A stretch of DNA of 64,000 bases from positions 1,550,001 to 1,614,000 of the forward strand of contig NZ_VEBF01000001.1 in NCBI RefSeq assembly GCF_007676705.1, written 5' to 3'. The stretch's first letter is position 1; each line of letters opens with the position of its first letter. This document shows positions 43,671-52,551 of the stretch, piece after piece. The translations under genes and the position numbers were made by a program. Under the pieces are notes generated by a model. The model had not been told where the DNA came from. It saw only the letters and a program-made list of their open reading frames with translations, and searched no databases. Source of the DNA: Paenibacillus xylanexedens. GTDB lineage: Bacteria; Bacillota; Bacilli; Paenibacillales; Paenibacillaceae.

Positions 43671-44975
43671 TTAATTCACGTTGTTATCTGATGAATCCGA
43701 TTCAATATTATATTTTCCTATGTATTCATTCAGCCATTGCCCGAGCCCAGCCATCTGAATTTTGTCGACCTGATTCAACTTCCCAACCTGTTCTAACCCG
43801 CCTATAATTCTGCCTTCCCGCTCTTCATGTTCCTGGAAACGAAACAGTGGATTCAGCAAAACCTCACCGTTCTGCATACCGATCACTTCACTGATTTCTG
43901 TCACCCGCCGTGAGCGGTCCCTTAACCGGGATAAATGTACAAATATATCGATTGCGGAACTAATCTGTTGTCGTACAACCGCAATGGGAAGATCCGCACC
44001 GCTGAGCACCATCGTTTCGAGTCTGCTGATCATATCCGAAATGGTATTCGCATGCCCTGTAGACAAGCTCCCATCGTGCCCTGTGTTCATGGCCTGTAAC
44101 ATATCCAACGCTTCCGCGCCCCTTACTTCGCCAATGACAATCCGGTTCGGACGCATCCGTAAGGAAGACTTGATCAGATCACGAATGGAGATTTGCCCTT
44201 TGCCCTCGGTATTCGCATTCCGTGTCTCCAGTGACACCAGATTCGGTACCGTTACAATCTGTAACTCAGCCGAATCCTCAATTGTAATAATCCGCTCATC
44301 GGCGGGGATGAACTGGGATAGCGCATTCAGAAAGGTCGTTTTTCCCGAACCAGTACCACCTCCAATGAAAATATTGTATTTGCTCCGTACCAACTGTTGC
44401 AGCAGTTCTGCAGCTTCTTCATGCAAGGCTCCCTTTTCAATCAGATCAGACATCTTCATCGGCTCACTCGGGAATTTACGAATGGTCATCGTGGGGCCTT
44501 TCAGAGCAATGGGAGGCAATACGATATTGACCCGTGAACCATCCTTTAACCGGGCATCCACGATCGGAGAAGACTCATTCACAATCCGGTTCATCCCGGA
44601 CACAATCATCTGAATAATGTCCTCCAGCCGTTCATTGGACTCAAATTCAAGGGTGATCTGACTGACCTCACCTTCTTGCTCCACAAAAATCTCCTTGTGA
44701 CTGTTGATCATAATTTCCGTAATATCGGGATGATCCACGAGTGGCTGCAGAATATCCAATCCGCGAAAGGAGTCAAATAATCGCTGTACCAGCGTATGAC
44801 GCTCTCCAGACGTCAGATCATCCAGCTTCGGATCAGTGAGAACTTTGCGTTCTATCCCTTGCCATAGTTCATCATCTCCTGCGGAAGAGGTTAAATCGAG
44901 GCCAGCCCTGACCTCCCTGCGCATGATCTGAAACTGTTCTTCACGATCCAGTATTCGATTGGATGAGTCCGTCAT
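43671..44975 (-). CDS. tadA: Tad/Flp pilus assembly ATPase TadA (CpaF)
   Basis: The 434-residue hexameric secretion ATPase drives pilus assembly. Order of motifs: N-terminal helical domain with LVDHPDITEIMIN, then NIFIGGGTGSGKTTFLNAL (Walker A) near residue 225, ERIITIEDSAEL (Asp box), RMRPNRIVIGEVRGAEALDM (Walker B) and the His box in SLSTGHANT. The start overlaps the tadZ stop (ATGA at 44972-44975); a longer frame to 45053 has no additional support. Identification is firm. Confidence 0.95.
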   Translation of the reverse strand: MTDSSNRILDREEQFQIMRREVRAGLDLTSSAGDDELWQGIERKVLTDPKLDDLTSGERHTLVQRLFDSFRGLDILQPLVDHPDITEIMINSHKEIFVEQEGEVSQITLEFESNERLEDIIQMIVSGMNRIVNESSPIVDARLKDGSRVNIVLPPIALKGPTMTIRKFPSEPMKMSDLIEKGALHEEAAELLQQLVRSKYNIFIGGGTGSGKTTFLNALSQFIPADERIITIEDSAELQIVTVPNLVSLETRNANTEGKGQISIRDLIKSSLRMRPNRIVIGEVRGAEALDMLQAMNTGHDGSLSTGHANTISDMISRLETMVLSGADLPIAVVRQQISSAIDIFVHLSRLRDRSRRVTEISEVIGMQNGEVLLNPLFRFQEHEEREGRIIGGLEQVGKLNQVDKIQMAGLGQWLNEYIGKYNIESDSSDNNVN

Positions 44976-46192
44976 AACGCCCACCGATCCTGCTTCTGAA
45001 TTCGTCCTGTCTGCTTCAATTCTTCTTCTCCATCTTGTACCAGCATGGCACATAATCTTTTCACTTCGCGCTGGAAGATCGGAGAACTAAGCATGACTTC
45101 TTCCTGACTAAGCTGCTTCCATGAAGGGATATATGGCAACACTGCATCCAGATGCAGATCAGATCGCGGAAGTGCATTAACGACATTGTCCCGATATTTA
45201 TTGACCACGAAGCATGAACGATTCAACACGTTCTCGTACACATCTGGCTTGGTACGCTCGACATGCTGTAACCACTGTCCCCATCGATGCATGGCAGATA
45301 CATCATCTTCAACTAGCCAGACAAAGGCATCTGCTGCATCCAGCACCCCTTCGCTGCGTCCATCCCAGCCGGAATCACCATCCAGAATGAGCACATCATA
45401 TTGTCCGCATTCGGTCAAATAACGAAGCAGATTCGACGTATCCTCACGGGTCATCTGCAGCATTTCCTTCCGATTCGATAACGGCCAGAATACATCTGAC
45501 TTCAACGCTTCGTGCCGAATCACATATCCATCCACAGCCTTCGATTGCACCTGTAACTGCTTGCCCGATTCCTTCCTGCCCACCTTCAGATCGTAAAGCA
45601 GGCGTGACAACCCCGTCTCCGCATCCGGGTTGCGTTGCCCACTTCTGGAAAGTCCCTTTTCCAGAAACGGGAGCGTACTGTCCAGCGTCTCCAGATTCAG
45701 ATAGAGTACAGCATAACCCGCAAGTCCCAATTGCTTTGCCATATGCAAGGCCACTGCCGTTTTGCCACTCCCGCCCGAAGCGGACACTACACCGATGGAG
45801 AGAGTCTCCTGCCCCGGACGATGCATTTTCTTGCGGCGCGGCTGCCGGCAAGCATTCATCACAGCCTCCAATAACGTTGGCAAGGGTTGGTATTTCATCA
45901 GCCGTTTCGCCTCGTCCACCTCATCCAGCCCTTCACTCAGCATTAGCCAAGGTACACCCGATGCTTCTCCACCGTTGCTCAGCCAGTTGTTCAGAAATTC
46001 CGGTTCCGCAACGACCAGATCCGGCATCTCCCGACCTTCCTGCTGCTCGTTCATGTGATCTCTGAACGAATCCCATTGGGAGAAGGCCGTAAAACGCACT
46101 TGGAAACCTGACGAACTTCCCTGTACATAATCAAGCCAGGCACTAATGTAATCTCTGTCTTTGGAAACCAATACTGCCTTCAGTACAATCAA
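44972..46192 (-). CDS. tadZ: TadZ/CpaE-like pilus localisation ATPase
   Basis: A protein of about 406 residues. The N-terminal atypical receiver-like domain (about 1-120) is followed by a MinD/ParA-type ATPase domain with VVSASGGSGKTAVALHMAKQ (deviant Walker A) and VLILDGDSGWDG (Walker B). Such proteins place the Tad machine at a cell site. I chose a TTG start at 46192, ten bases after GGAGG; the upstream in-frame GTG at 46222 sits in the U-tract of a terminator. It is the first gene of the operon, and the only promoter I could find lies beyond that terminator. Confidence 0.85.
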   Translation of the reverse strand: MIVLKAVLVSKDRDYISAWLDYVQGSSSGFQVRFTAFSQWDSFRDHMNEQQEGREMPDLVVAEPEFLNNWLSNGGEASGVPWLMLSEGLDEVDEAKRLMKYQPLPTLLEAVMNACRQPRRKKMHRPGQETLSIGVVSASGGSGKTAVALHMAKQLGLAGYAVLYLNLETLDSTLPFLEKGLSRSGQRNPDAETGLSRLLYDLKVGRKESGKQLQVQSKAVDGYVIRHEALKSDVFWPLSNRKEMLQMTREDTSNLLRYLTECGQYDVLILDGDSGWDGRSEGVLDAADAFVWLVEDDVSAMHRWGQWLQHVERTKPDVYENVLNRSCFVVNKYRDNVVNALPRSDLHLDAVLPYIPSWKQLSQEEVMLSSPIFQREVKRLCAMLVQDGEEELKQTGRIQKQDRWAL

Positions 46193-46221
46193 TTTCTCCT
46201 TCCCTCCCTGCAAAAAAAGCA

Positions 46222-46274
46222 CAAAAAAGCACCGTCCAATAACCGCATGAACATGCAGTATATGGACGGTGCTT
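46222..46274 (-). terminator. Terminator/attenuator hairpin directly before the tad operon
   Basis: A 12-bp stem AAGCACCGTCCA/TGGACGGTGCTT (46263-46274 with 46227-46238) has an inner CTGCATG/CATGCGG stem. It is followed by TTTTTTGTGC and a second T-run on the minus strand. It ends the VOC gene transcript and lies only about 30 bases from the tadZ start codon. Confidence 0.85.
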
Positions 46275-46300
46275 CCGTCACGTGCTATGAATGTATGGAT

Positions 46301-46329
46301 AATATAGCATACAATTTCTGGTGGAGCAA
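46301..46329 (-). promoter_or_regulatory. Candidate promoter upstream of the tad leader hairpin
   Basis: On the minus strand TTGCTC (46324-46329) and TATATT (46301-46306) are 17 bases apart. The -10 is good (5 of 6) and the -35 weak (3 of 6). A transcript from here would begin near 46294 and carry the terminator hairpin in a leader of about 100 bases before tadZ. Confidence 0.45.
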
Positions 46330-46354
46330 GGGATTTATTCTAACCCTTTTTTCC

Positions 46355-46738
46355 TTAAGAGTGATACGGTGAATCGAACTCAATAATGTTACGGTCAGGA
46401 TCAAGTACAAAAATCTGTGCGAATCCAGCCACACTCTCAGGTCTCGCTTCATACTCAATTCCCTGCTGCTCCAGCCAGGCTATAGTCCCTGAATAACTGG
46501 TGACCCAGATCGCAAAGTGACCGTCTGTTGTATCAATACCAGCCTCGCGCAGCGTGTGACCCTCCGGGTGTTGGAGCAGATGAAGTTGCTGACTTCCGAT
46601 AGCGTACCATGTGCCTGTGGAGCGAAAAGCAGGACGCTCAATCTCCTGCATTCCGAGCAACCCCGAATAGAACTTTTTCGCGATTTCCAGATCACGTACA
46701 GCCAGACTAACGTGGTGGATGTGTGCATATTCAATCAT
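46355..46738 (-). CDS. VOC family (glyoxalase/dioxygenase superfamily) protein
   Basis: A 127-residue metal-dependent fold protein made of two beta-alpha-beta-beta-beta units. Candidate metal ligands are His in HIHHVSLAVRDL and Glu in NIIEFDSPYHS, with WYAIGSQQLHLLQH between. Members include glyoxalase I, bleomycin-resistance and thiol transferase proteins; the subtype cannot be chosen from sequence. GGGAGGGG lies nine bases before the ATG. It lies upstream of the tad operon on the same strand, separated from it by the hairpin at 46222-46274. Confidence 0.88.
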   Translation of the reverse strand: MIEYAHIHHVSLAVRDLEIAKKFYSGLLGMQEIERPAFRSTGTWYAIGSQQLHLLQHPEGHTLREAGIDTTDGHFAIWVTSYSGTIAWLEQQGIEYEARPESVAGFAQIFVLDPDRNIIEFDSPYHS

Positions 46739-46807
46739 GTTTGATATCCCCTCCCTAATTATACATGACTATACTATATCACCGTGAACCCTGACCATAA
46801 TCTCCAC

Positions 46808-46877
46808 CAAAAAGAAAAGCACCTCTGATTCCAATCCGGTAAACCTTTCGGCTCACACAGATCTAGTTCAGAGGCGC
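46808..46877 (-). terminator. Terminator of the DUF6612-type lipoprotein gene
   Basis: On the minus strand GCGCCTCTGA pairs with TCAGAGGTGC (46868-46877 with 46819-46828) around a 39-base loop that can fold further, followed by TTTTCTTTTT. It lies about 75 bases after the lipoprotein stop. Confidence 0.75.
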
Positions 46878-46950
46878 CCTGCAAACGGCATACATCAATG
46901 CTCGCTTACCGCATTAAATCATCTTCAACATAAGCTTTGGCATAACCAAA

Positions 46951-47814
46951 TTATTTTGCGCTATCCAATGCTTCTTGTGGGATCTTAATCTCTTCCACTT
47001 GATCGTGGTTAGAAAATGCACTGTTCATCTTCATGTCCATCGTCATTTTCTGTCCATTCTGTTCCATCTCCATGACCATGGTTACGTCCGTACTTGCAGG
47101 GAGGTAGGTTTCTTTGTTAATCATGTATTTCATCTTCATGCTGGTGATATTCATCTGATCAAGCATGGCTTGCATCTGGGCATCCGATCCGTTTTGCTCC
47201 ATCACGGCTTTGGCCAGTTCCTTCACGTTATCACCGGATACGTCAGCGTTAATCACATAATTGTCGCCTTCTTCAGTCACTTCAGTATCTTCTTCGATCT
47301 TTTTGAATTGCTCCAATTCACCTTCGGGATTCATGCTTGCTTTCATCTGCTCAATCAATTCACTCGTTTGAGCTTCAGGAATCGCAACCCATTGATCCCC
47401 AACTTGAGAGTAGATTTTATCCGAAGTGATATACTGCTTCACGTTCTGAGCTTCCTGTCCTGACATTTCCATATTCATCTCTTGATAAATCATCATTGGA
47501 TCTTTGATAATATCCATCTTGAGCGATGTTTTAACCTGTTGATCCTGGGACTGCTCACCAGCATCCAGTTTCAGATTCTGATCAATGTTTGCTTCAGTTG
47601 TGAAGCTTTTCATTTCTTTCGTAGCTGCATTGGTTTTGGTAATCAACTCGTCCAGGGTAGGGATCTTTGTCTCCTGCTCTGCATGTGTATTGCCCTCGTT
47701 AGTCGTTTCGTTGTTAGTTGCTGGCGGCGTTGCCGTATTATCTGTGTCGTTACCGCATGCTGCCAAGCTTACTGCTAATAATGCCCCGATAAATAATGTA
47801 GTCCACTTCTTCAA
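46951..47814 (-). CDS. DUF6612-type lipoprotein (LolA/LppX-like)
   Basis: A secreted lipoprotein of about 287 residues. The signal peptide ends in SLAAC, followed by a Thr/Asn/Glu-rich linker. The acidic, Met-rich domain matches DUF6612-type proteins of Paenibacillus and Bacillus (TNAATKEMKSFTTEANIDQN, IYSQVGDQWVAIP, INKETYLP). The fold is probably an LppX/LolA-like half barrel that binds a hydrophobic ligand. I chose a TTG start at 47814, eight bases after GGAGG; the longer frame from 47859 adds hydrophilic residues before the signal peptide. It is a single gene with its own terminator. Function is unknown. Confidence 0.82.
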   Translation of the reverse strand: MKKWTTLFIGALLAVSLAACGNDTDNTATPPATNNETTNEGNTHAEQETKIPTLDELITKTNAATKEMKSFTTEANIDQNLKLDAGEQSQDQQVKTSLKMDIIKDPMMIYQEMNMEMSGQEAQNVKQYITSDKIYSQVGDQWVAIPEAQTSELIEQMKASMNPEGELEQFKKIEEDTEVTEEGDNYVINADVSGDNVKELAKAVMEQNGSDAQMQAMLDQMNITSMKMKYMINKETYLPASTDVTMVMEMEQNGQKMTMDMKMNSAFSNHDQVEEIKIPQEALDSAK

Positions 47815-47875
47815 GTTGTTGTCCTCCCAAAATAGATATGATCTATTGTCATTACCCAATTATTTCCGTTATTAA

Positions 47876-48298
47876 TCACAAAAATCGATCTTTGATCTCT
47901 GGGGTAGGCAACATGCACGCTTCGTCCTTACCAAACCAGCGATATCGGTTACGCGCAACCCAGTTGTAGACTGCATTACGAATAAATTTCGGAACGATAA
48001 TGAACACATATAACAACGGATAAGGGAACTTCAGACCTTTGGCCAATCGCAGCGCGGCAGTCGAACGTGTATAGTATTTTCCATTTTCGATCAGCACAAA
48101 GGTGTCCATACTGTCTGTCGACAGATTGCCTTTCTCCAACAATTCCTTGGCTATATCGGATTGGAGCGAAGCAAAATGATATTTCCCTTCCGGGTCACGC
48201 TTGATAATCCACTTGGTTAATCCCTGACAGAAGTGGCAGACGCCATCCACCAGTACGATGGGATGTTCCTGATGCACATCCGTTTGATTTGCTGTCAT
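47876..48298 (-). CDS. DCC family thiol-disulfide oxidoreductase-like protein (DUF393)
   Basis: A 140-residue protein of the DUF393 family. The family motif DGVCHFCQG (DxxCxxC) is near residue 20 and a central IIKRDPEGKYHFASLQSD. The C-terminal LLYVFIIVPKFIRNAVYNWVARNRYRWFG (given by its ends LLYV to RWFG) is the conserved amphipathic end. The CxxC pair suggests redox or metal chemistry; no substrate is known. AGGAGG lies before the ATG. Confidence 0.9.
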   Translation of the reverse strand: MTANQTDVHQEHPIVLVDGVCHFCQGLTKWIIKRDPEGKYHFASLQSDIAKELLEKGNLSTDSMDTFVLIENGKYYTRSTAALRLAKGLKFPYPLLYVFIIVPKFIRNAVYNWVARNRYRWFGKDEACMLPTPEIKDRFL

Positions 48299-48390
48299 AT
48301 TGGCTGCCTCCTATTGTTGCGGTTAGAGTAACTTACCCACTTTGAGCCATCTTGTTCACTAATCCTAAATTTTATTTTATGGGAGATAAA

Positions 48391-48423
48391 AAGAAAAAGA
48401 GCGCAGGCATTGTGCCCACGCTC
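48391..48423 (-). terminator. Terminator of the 92-residue protein gene
   Basis: On the minus strand GAGCGTGGGCA pairs with TGCCTGCGCTC over a three-base loop and is followed by TTTTTCTTTTT. It lies 15 bases after the stop. Confidence 0.85.
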
Positions 48424-48438
48424 GTATCTGTCCGACAA

Positions 48439-48717
48439 TTACTCCGTAACTGCCTTTTCCATCCATTGGTCATCGATCATCTGTTGATGCAGGTCAGTTG
48501 CCCATTGGTCCATACATTTGCAAATGAAATCTTTGCGACATACTGGACAAGGCGTTTTCTGCAGACGGCTGATATTGGTCATCTTCCATTCCGGAGAACG
48601 GGAGTAGAATACACGGCATTTAGTACCGTCTACCAAATTCATTTTGAATTCATACAATCCGTCTTCCTTGTTACCATAAGCTAATTCTAAATCTGCAATA
48701 CGCGGTCTATAAGACAT
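48439..48717 (-). CDS. Small protein with a C-terminal Cys4-type motif, 92 residues
   Basis: I do not recognise this protein. It is soluble. The first half is charged (LELAYGNKEDGLYEFKMNLV), and the second half holds four cysteines spaced like a small metal site (PCPVCRKDFICKC), so zinc binding is plausible. AGGTGA lies five bases before the ATG at 48717; an in-frame GTG at 48726 would fall inside that site. It is on the same strand as the next zinc-ribbon gene but 100 bases from it, and has its own terminator. Confidence 0.65.
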   Translation of the reverse strand: MSYRPRIADLELAYGNKEDGLYEFKMNLVDGTKCRVFYSRSPEWKMTNISRLQKTPCPVCRKDFICKCMDQWATDLHQQMIDDQWMEKAVTE

Positions 48718-48816
48718 GGATATCACCTGTTTAATTCAAATTTGGTTCATGCAATGACACTACTCAGTACTAAGTTATATTAAAGAAAATTCAGGTCAAT
48801 GTCAACTCGCGCATGT

Positions 48817-49062
48817 CTACCCGCCAAACAGAATATCCAGAATCGTGCCCACCTGCCCCTGTTTTTTCCCTTTCAAGACATCCGGATCGAAAACTTCAAC
48901 ATACCCGCAGGAGGTACAACCCACGAACAGGTAGTGATTATGCTGAATATCGAACACCTTGCTCAGGCCCGCTCCTGACATGGAAACTTCCTTAATGTTA
49001 CAATCCGTCCCCCTGCATTTCGTACATACAAATCGCCGCTCGATCATCTCTTCAATACTCAT
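48817..49062 (-). CDS. Zinc-ribbon protein (DUF2082-like)
   Basis: An 81-residue protein built around one zinc ribbon: CTKCRGTDC near residue 13 and VGCTSCGYVEVF near residue 48 give two CxxC knuckles. The layout resembles the small nucleic-acid-binding zinc-ribbon family DUF2082. AAGGGGG lies before the ATG. It is a single gene between an ohr gene and the 92-residue protein. Confidence 0.75.
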   Translation of the reverse strand: MSIEEMIERRFVCTKCRGTDCNIKEVSMSGAGLSKVFDIQHNHYLFVGCTSCGYVEVFDPDVLKGKKQGQVGTILDILFGG

Positions 49063-49172
49063 CTTCGTTCCCCCTTTATGGAATGTGTAGCATCAAGTGG
49101 GAGTGCAATTATGTAAAATAGTACGCGATCTTGCGTGTAATCTCCTGCATCATATTCATATATTATAACCAA

Positions 49173-49207
49173 TACAAAGCCCTGCCGGTTGCCAGCAGGG
49201 CTTTGTA
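49173..49207. terminator. Terminator hairpin between the zinc-ribbon gene and ohr
   Basis: A perfect 13-bp stem, TACAAAGCCCTGC with GCAGGGCTTTGTA, encloses nine bases. It lies 65 bases after the ohr stop on the minus strand; the U-tract is weak (TTGGTTATAATAT). Confidence 0.7.
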
Positions 49208-49272
49208 CTTGAACATCAGGTATCCAGGATACCCTGTTCTATATCTTCCCCGTTACTACCGGGAGTCAGGTC

Positions 49273-49692
49273 TTAGACTACGTTTAATACAACATCAATG
49301 TTACCGCGTGTTGCTTTGGAATACGGGCAGAATTCATGTGCCTTGCGAGCCAGATCCTCTGCTTGACTGTGATCCACACCAGGCATGCTCACGTCCAGAC
49401 GAACAGACAGCTGGAAACCGTCATCCGCAGGGTCTTTACCAATGGATACGTTACTTGTAACGACCACATCCTCCAATTTCACACCTGCTTTGCGTGCTAC
49501 ATTGGCAAGGGCACTTTCATAACATGCTCCATATCCAGCGGCAAAGAGTTGCTCAGGGTTGGTACCTTCACCACCGGAACCACCAAGCTCTTTTGGCATT
49601 TTCAGATCATGCTTGAGCACGCCATCCGAAGAAGTTACCGAACCTGTACGTCCACCTTTAACTGTCGCTACTGCTGTATATAAAGCTTCCAT
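49273..49692 (-). CDS. ohr: Organic hydroperoxide resistance protein Ohr
   Basis: Thiol peroxidase that reduces organic hydroperoxides using lipoyl-linked dithiols. The 139-residue length suits Ohr, with both redox cysteines in place: YGACYESA near residue 55 and HEFCPYSKATRGN near the C-terminus. GGGAGAG lies upstream of the ATG at 49692; an extension to 49734 has no support. A second member of the OsmC/Ohr family could only be excluded by phylogeny, but the C-terminal motif is that of Ohr. No ohrR gene lies next to it. Confidence 0.93.
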   Translation of the reverse strand: MEALYTAVATVKGGRTGSVTSSDGVLKHDLKMPKELGGSGGEGTNPEQLFAAGYGACYESALANVARKAGVKLEDVVVTSNVSIGKDPADDGFQLSVRLDVSMPGVDHSQAEDLARKAHEFCPYSKATRGNIDVVLNVV

Positions 49693-50034
49693 TAAGAATC
49701 TCTCCCTTATCCATATAGTTTTAACTGCCTTCATTTCAATTTAAACTTCTGGCTCATTTTGAAACGCATTTTATATCTTTATCAGCTTTTACATCTTTAT
49801 CATTTTCATGCATATCAGCTTCCATCGCTGTATTTTTCCTGAGGTTGGGTAATATACGAAGGGGCGTTTTTAAGCTTCAGTCCAGATTTTGTCCTTATAC
49901 ATAAAAGTTGCACTAGACAAAAATAATTGAAGGAGTACAATGTAACAATAAACATAAAAATTTAGATATATCATGAGCGGTTTGTCCCGCATCAATATCT
50001 CAAAATCAATCATTCAAAGTCAGGTGATTATCGT

Positions 50035-51387
50035 ATGAGTAAAAAAAATCCGTTCAACGCGCCTTCAAGAGAATCATTGTCTACTGCGGGCATGGCCCCT
50101 TCTCTTGGAGAAGCACATAGCTCGATGAAAGTCCCGCAGAATGCTGCATGGTGGAAGAAATTCCTCGCTTTTGTAGGACCAGGATACCTCGTTGCCGTAG
50201 GTTACATGGACCCCGGCAACTGGGCAACAGATATTGCAGGCGGTTCACAGTTTGGGTATACCTTGTTATCCGTCATCCTGCTCTCGAACCTGATGGCCGT
50301 TGTACTTCAATCATTGGCTGGCAAGCTCGGCATCGTCACCGGACGGGATCTGGCTCAAGCCTGTCGCGAACGCTTCAGCATGCCTGTCGTCATGATGTTA
50401 TGGATTCTGTGTGAGCTTGCCATTGCAGCCACGGATCTGGCAGAAGTCATTGGCTCTGCCATCGCGTTAAAGCTGTTATTTAACATCCCTATGTTATACG
50501 GCGTTATTATCACCGCAGTCGATGTACTATTGATCCTTGTACTGCAGAACAAAGGCTTCCGAGCTTTGGAAACTCTCGTCATTGTGCTGATGGCGACCAT
50601 CGCCCTCTGCTTCGGGATTGACCTGTTCCTGGCAAAACCGGATATGGGCGGCGTTCTCCATGGTTTTGTACCCAATGTAGAAATTTTGCAAAACCCGGCT
50701 ATGCTCTATATCGCCATCGGTATTATCGGAGCAACCGTGATGCCGCATAATCTATATCTGCATTCTTCCATTGTACAGACCCGTCAGATCGAACAGACAC
50801 CACAGGGTAAAAAAGAAGCCATTCGGTACTCGACCATGGATTCTACAATCGCGCTGACACTGGCTCTGTTTATCAATGCGGCCATTCTGATTGTATCTGC
50901 CGCTGTATTCCACAGTGCCGGCATGACGCAGGTTGCGGAGATCGCTGATGCCTATCATCTGCTGACGCCTCTATTAGGTACTACTGTTGCAAGTATCCTG
51001 TTCGGTGTGGCGCTGTTGGCGTCAGGTCAGAACTCTACTCTTACAGGTACACTCGCTGGGCAGATTGTCATGGAAGGATTCCTGAATATTCGAATTCCAG
51101 CATGGCTGCGTAGACTGGTCACACGTCTGATCGCCATCATCCCTGCTGTAATTGTTACAGCCATCGCTGGAGAACATGGCACAGAAGAACTGCTCATTTT
51201 GAGCCAGGTCGTGCTGTCTCTTCAATTACCTTTTGCTGTAATCCCCTTGGTGATGTTCACGAGTGATAAAAAAAGCATGGGTGCGTTCGCCAACAAATTA
51301 TGGCTCAAAATCATCTCATGGGTCATTGCCGCTGTTATCGTTGTGCTAAATGTATATCTGATCATTCAGACGATCCGCTTGTTCTAA
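50035..51387 (+). CDS. mntH: Divalent metal cation transporter MntH (Nramp family)
   Basis: Proton-coupled Mn(II)/Fe(II) importer: 450 residues, 11 hydrophobic segments. The metal site residues are present: [13 protein letters not shown] in helix 1 (Asp, Asn) and [14 protein letters not shown] in helix 6 (Met and His region). AGGTGAT lies about six bases before the ATG. A terminator follows. The AT-rich region upstream (49693-50034) contains a TTTTTCCTGAGG element near 49828 that may resemble an MntR half-site, but I cannot establish a full operator. Confidence 0.95.
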   Translation: MSKKNPFNAPSRESLSTAGMAPSLGEAHSSMKVPQNAAWWKKFLAFVGPGYLVAVGYMDPGNWATDIAGGSQFGYTLLSVILLSNLMAVVLQSLAGKLGIVTGRDLAQACRERFSMPVVMMLWILCELAIAATDLAEVIGSAIALKLLFNIPMLYGVIITAVDVLLILVLQNKGFRALETLVIVLMATIALCFGIDLFLAKPDMGGVLHGFVPNVEILQNPAMLYIAIGIIGATVMPHNLYLHSSIVQTRQIEQTPQGKKEAIRYSTMDSTIALTLALFINAAILIVSAAVFHSAGMTQVAEIADAYHLLTPLLGTTVASILFGVALLASGQNSTLTGTLAGQIVMEGFLNIRIPAWLRRLVTRLIAIIPAVIVTAIAGEHGTEELLILSQVVLSLQLPFAVIPLVMFTSDKKSMGAFANKLWLKIISWVIAAVIVVLNVYLIIQTIRLF

Positions 51388-51410
51388 TTCATTCTAATTG
51401 ACTAAATAAT

Positions 51411-51463
51411 AAAAAGGCTGATCGACTCCGGTATGCGATACCCAAGTTGATCAGCCTTTATTG
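51411..51463. terminator. Terminator between mntH and the HAD gene
   Basis: AAAAAGGCTGATC pairs with GATCAGCCTTTAT across an interrupted stem, with T-rich flanks in both directions. It ends mntH and the convergent HAD gene. Confidence 0.85.
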
Positions 51464-51517
51464 TTGCTCTGCAGCAACGTGTCTTCATTTATAGTAGAAA
51501 CTCTCGTACGCAATCAT

Positions 51518-52201
51518 CTAATTCTGGTTTGGCGCCAATAACGACAGGAGCTGATCCAATGAATCAACGGTCCAATCTGCACGTTCGTCATCCGATAGTT
51601 CCGGCTGGAATCTCCCGTAGCCCTGCATAATCCGTATCGTACGCATGCCCAGCTTCCGAGCAGGAATAATGTCATTATCGATCCGATCGCCGATCATGAC
51701 GGCTTCCTTTGGTTCACAACCGGCCTGCTTCAAGGCCACAGCGTATAACTCAGGGTCTGGCTTGGACACCCCTTCTTCAGCCGAACAGGCCAGAACATCA
51801 ACATACTTTCGCAACCCGTAGCTCTCCAGTCTCTCTTCCGTTCCAGGACTCTGATTGGCAATAATGCCAATGCGATAATGCTTCGACAAGTGCTGAAGAA
51901 CCGAGTCCGCTGAAGGAAAAGGATGTTCAAGATCTTTTTGAAACTTCAGCTTGTCCTGAATCTGTTTCTGGTGCTTCTCGTCTCCAATGAATGTGCGAAT
52001 AGCCACTCTCATAGGCCATTGCTCATATTTTCGGTAACAGTTCGCGAACAGTTCGCGTACCGCCTCAATCTTCACCGGATATCCCAAAGCACAGGCTTCG
52101 CGGACGAACTGTCCGATAATATCATCAACCGGCTCCCATTCATCCACCAGCGTATCTCCAACATCAAAAAACAACCACTTTATTCCACCTACATCCGGCA
52201 C
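51518..52201 (-). CDS. HAD family hydrolase
   Basis: A 227-residue phosphatase-like protein of the HAD-IA class. Motif I is FFDVGDTLVDE near residue 12, the helical cap follows, then motif II IIANQSPG, and motif III/IV SKPDPELYAVALKQAG with VMIGDRIDNDIIPARK. It starts with GTG at 52201, seven bases after AAGGAGG. Substrate is unknown. Element R2 copy 2 ends 56 bases upstream of the start. Confidence 0.88.
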   Translation of the reverse strand: MPDVGGIKWLFFDVGDTLVDEWEPVDDIIGQFVREACALGYPVKIEAVRELFANCYRKYEQWPMRVAIRTFIGDEKHQKQIQDKLKFQKDLEHPFPSADSVLQHLSKHYRIGIIANQSPGTEERLESYGLRKYVDVLACSAEEGVSKPDPELYAVALKQAGCEPKEAVMIGDRIDNDIIPARKLGMRTIRIMQGYGRFQPELSDDERADWTVDSLDQLLSLLAPNQN

Positions 52202-52256
52202 GCCAATTCCTCCTTGTCAGCCACAGGCGATTCCTGATCCTAATTTAAAAGTTCGT

Positions 52257-52423
52257 GTTCAAAAAGTCTGGTTTTCAGTACCGAGAAGATGGAATGAAGC
52301 TAGAAATGGAGTAGCGGAGCGTAGGGAAAACTACGTGAGCAACGGACATTTCGGCTGAATTTCATATTCGATGCTGATGATGCCGCTAGGCATCCTTCGT
52401 AATCAAATGCGGACTTTTTGAAC
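52257..52423 (+). repeat. Dispersed element R2, copy 2
   Basis: A 167-bp copy nearly identical to 27517-27682. GTTCAAAAAGTCTG is at the left end and GGACTTTTTGAAC at the right end, a 12-base terminal inverted repeat. It differs from copy 1 at only about a dozen positions and a one-base indel. It lies upstream of the minus-strand HAD gene in the same orientation as copy 1 does toward pgi. Confidence 0.9.
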
Positions 52424-52551
52424 TACCTTTAAAACCATAAAAAAGAAGACCCACCATCAAGCATGAGTCTCCTCAAATTTCCGTTTATTGATATATTCAA
52501 TTATAACAGGCCCCTTACACCGGAGCAATCACAAGCTAACAAGCTAGCGCA

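Noticed and set aside
49820-49860. An MntR operator upstream of mntH
   Set aside because: Only a partial TTTTTCCTGAGG-like half-site is present; not enough to call an operator.
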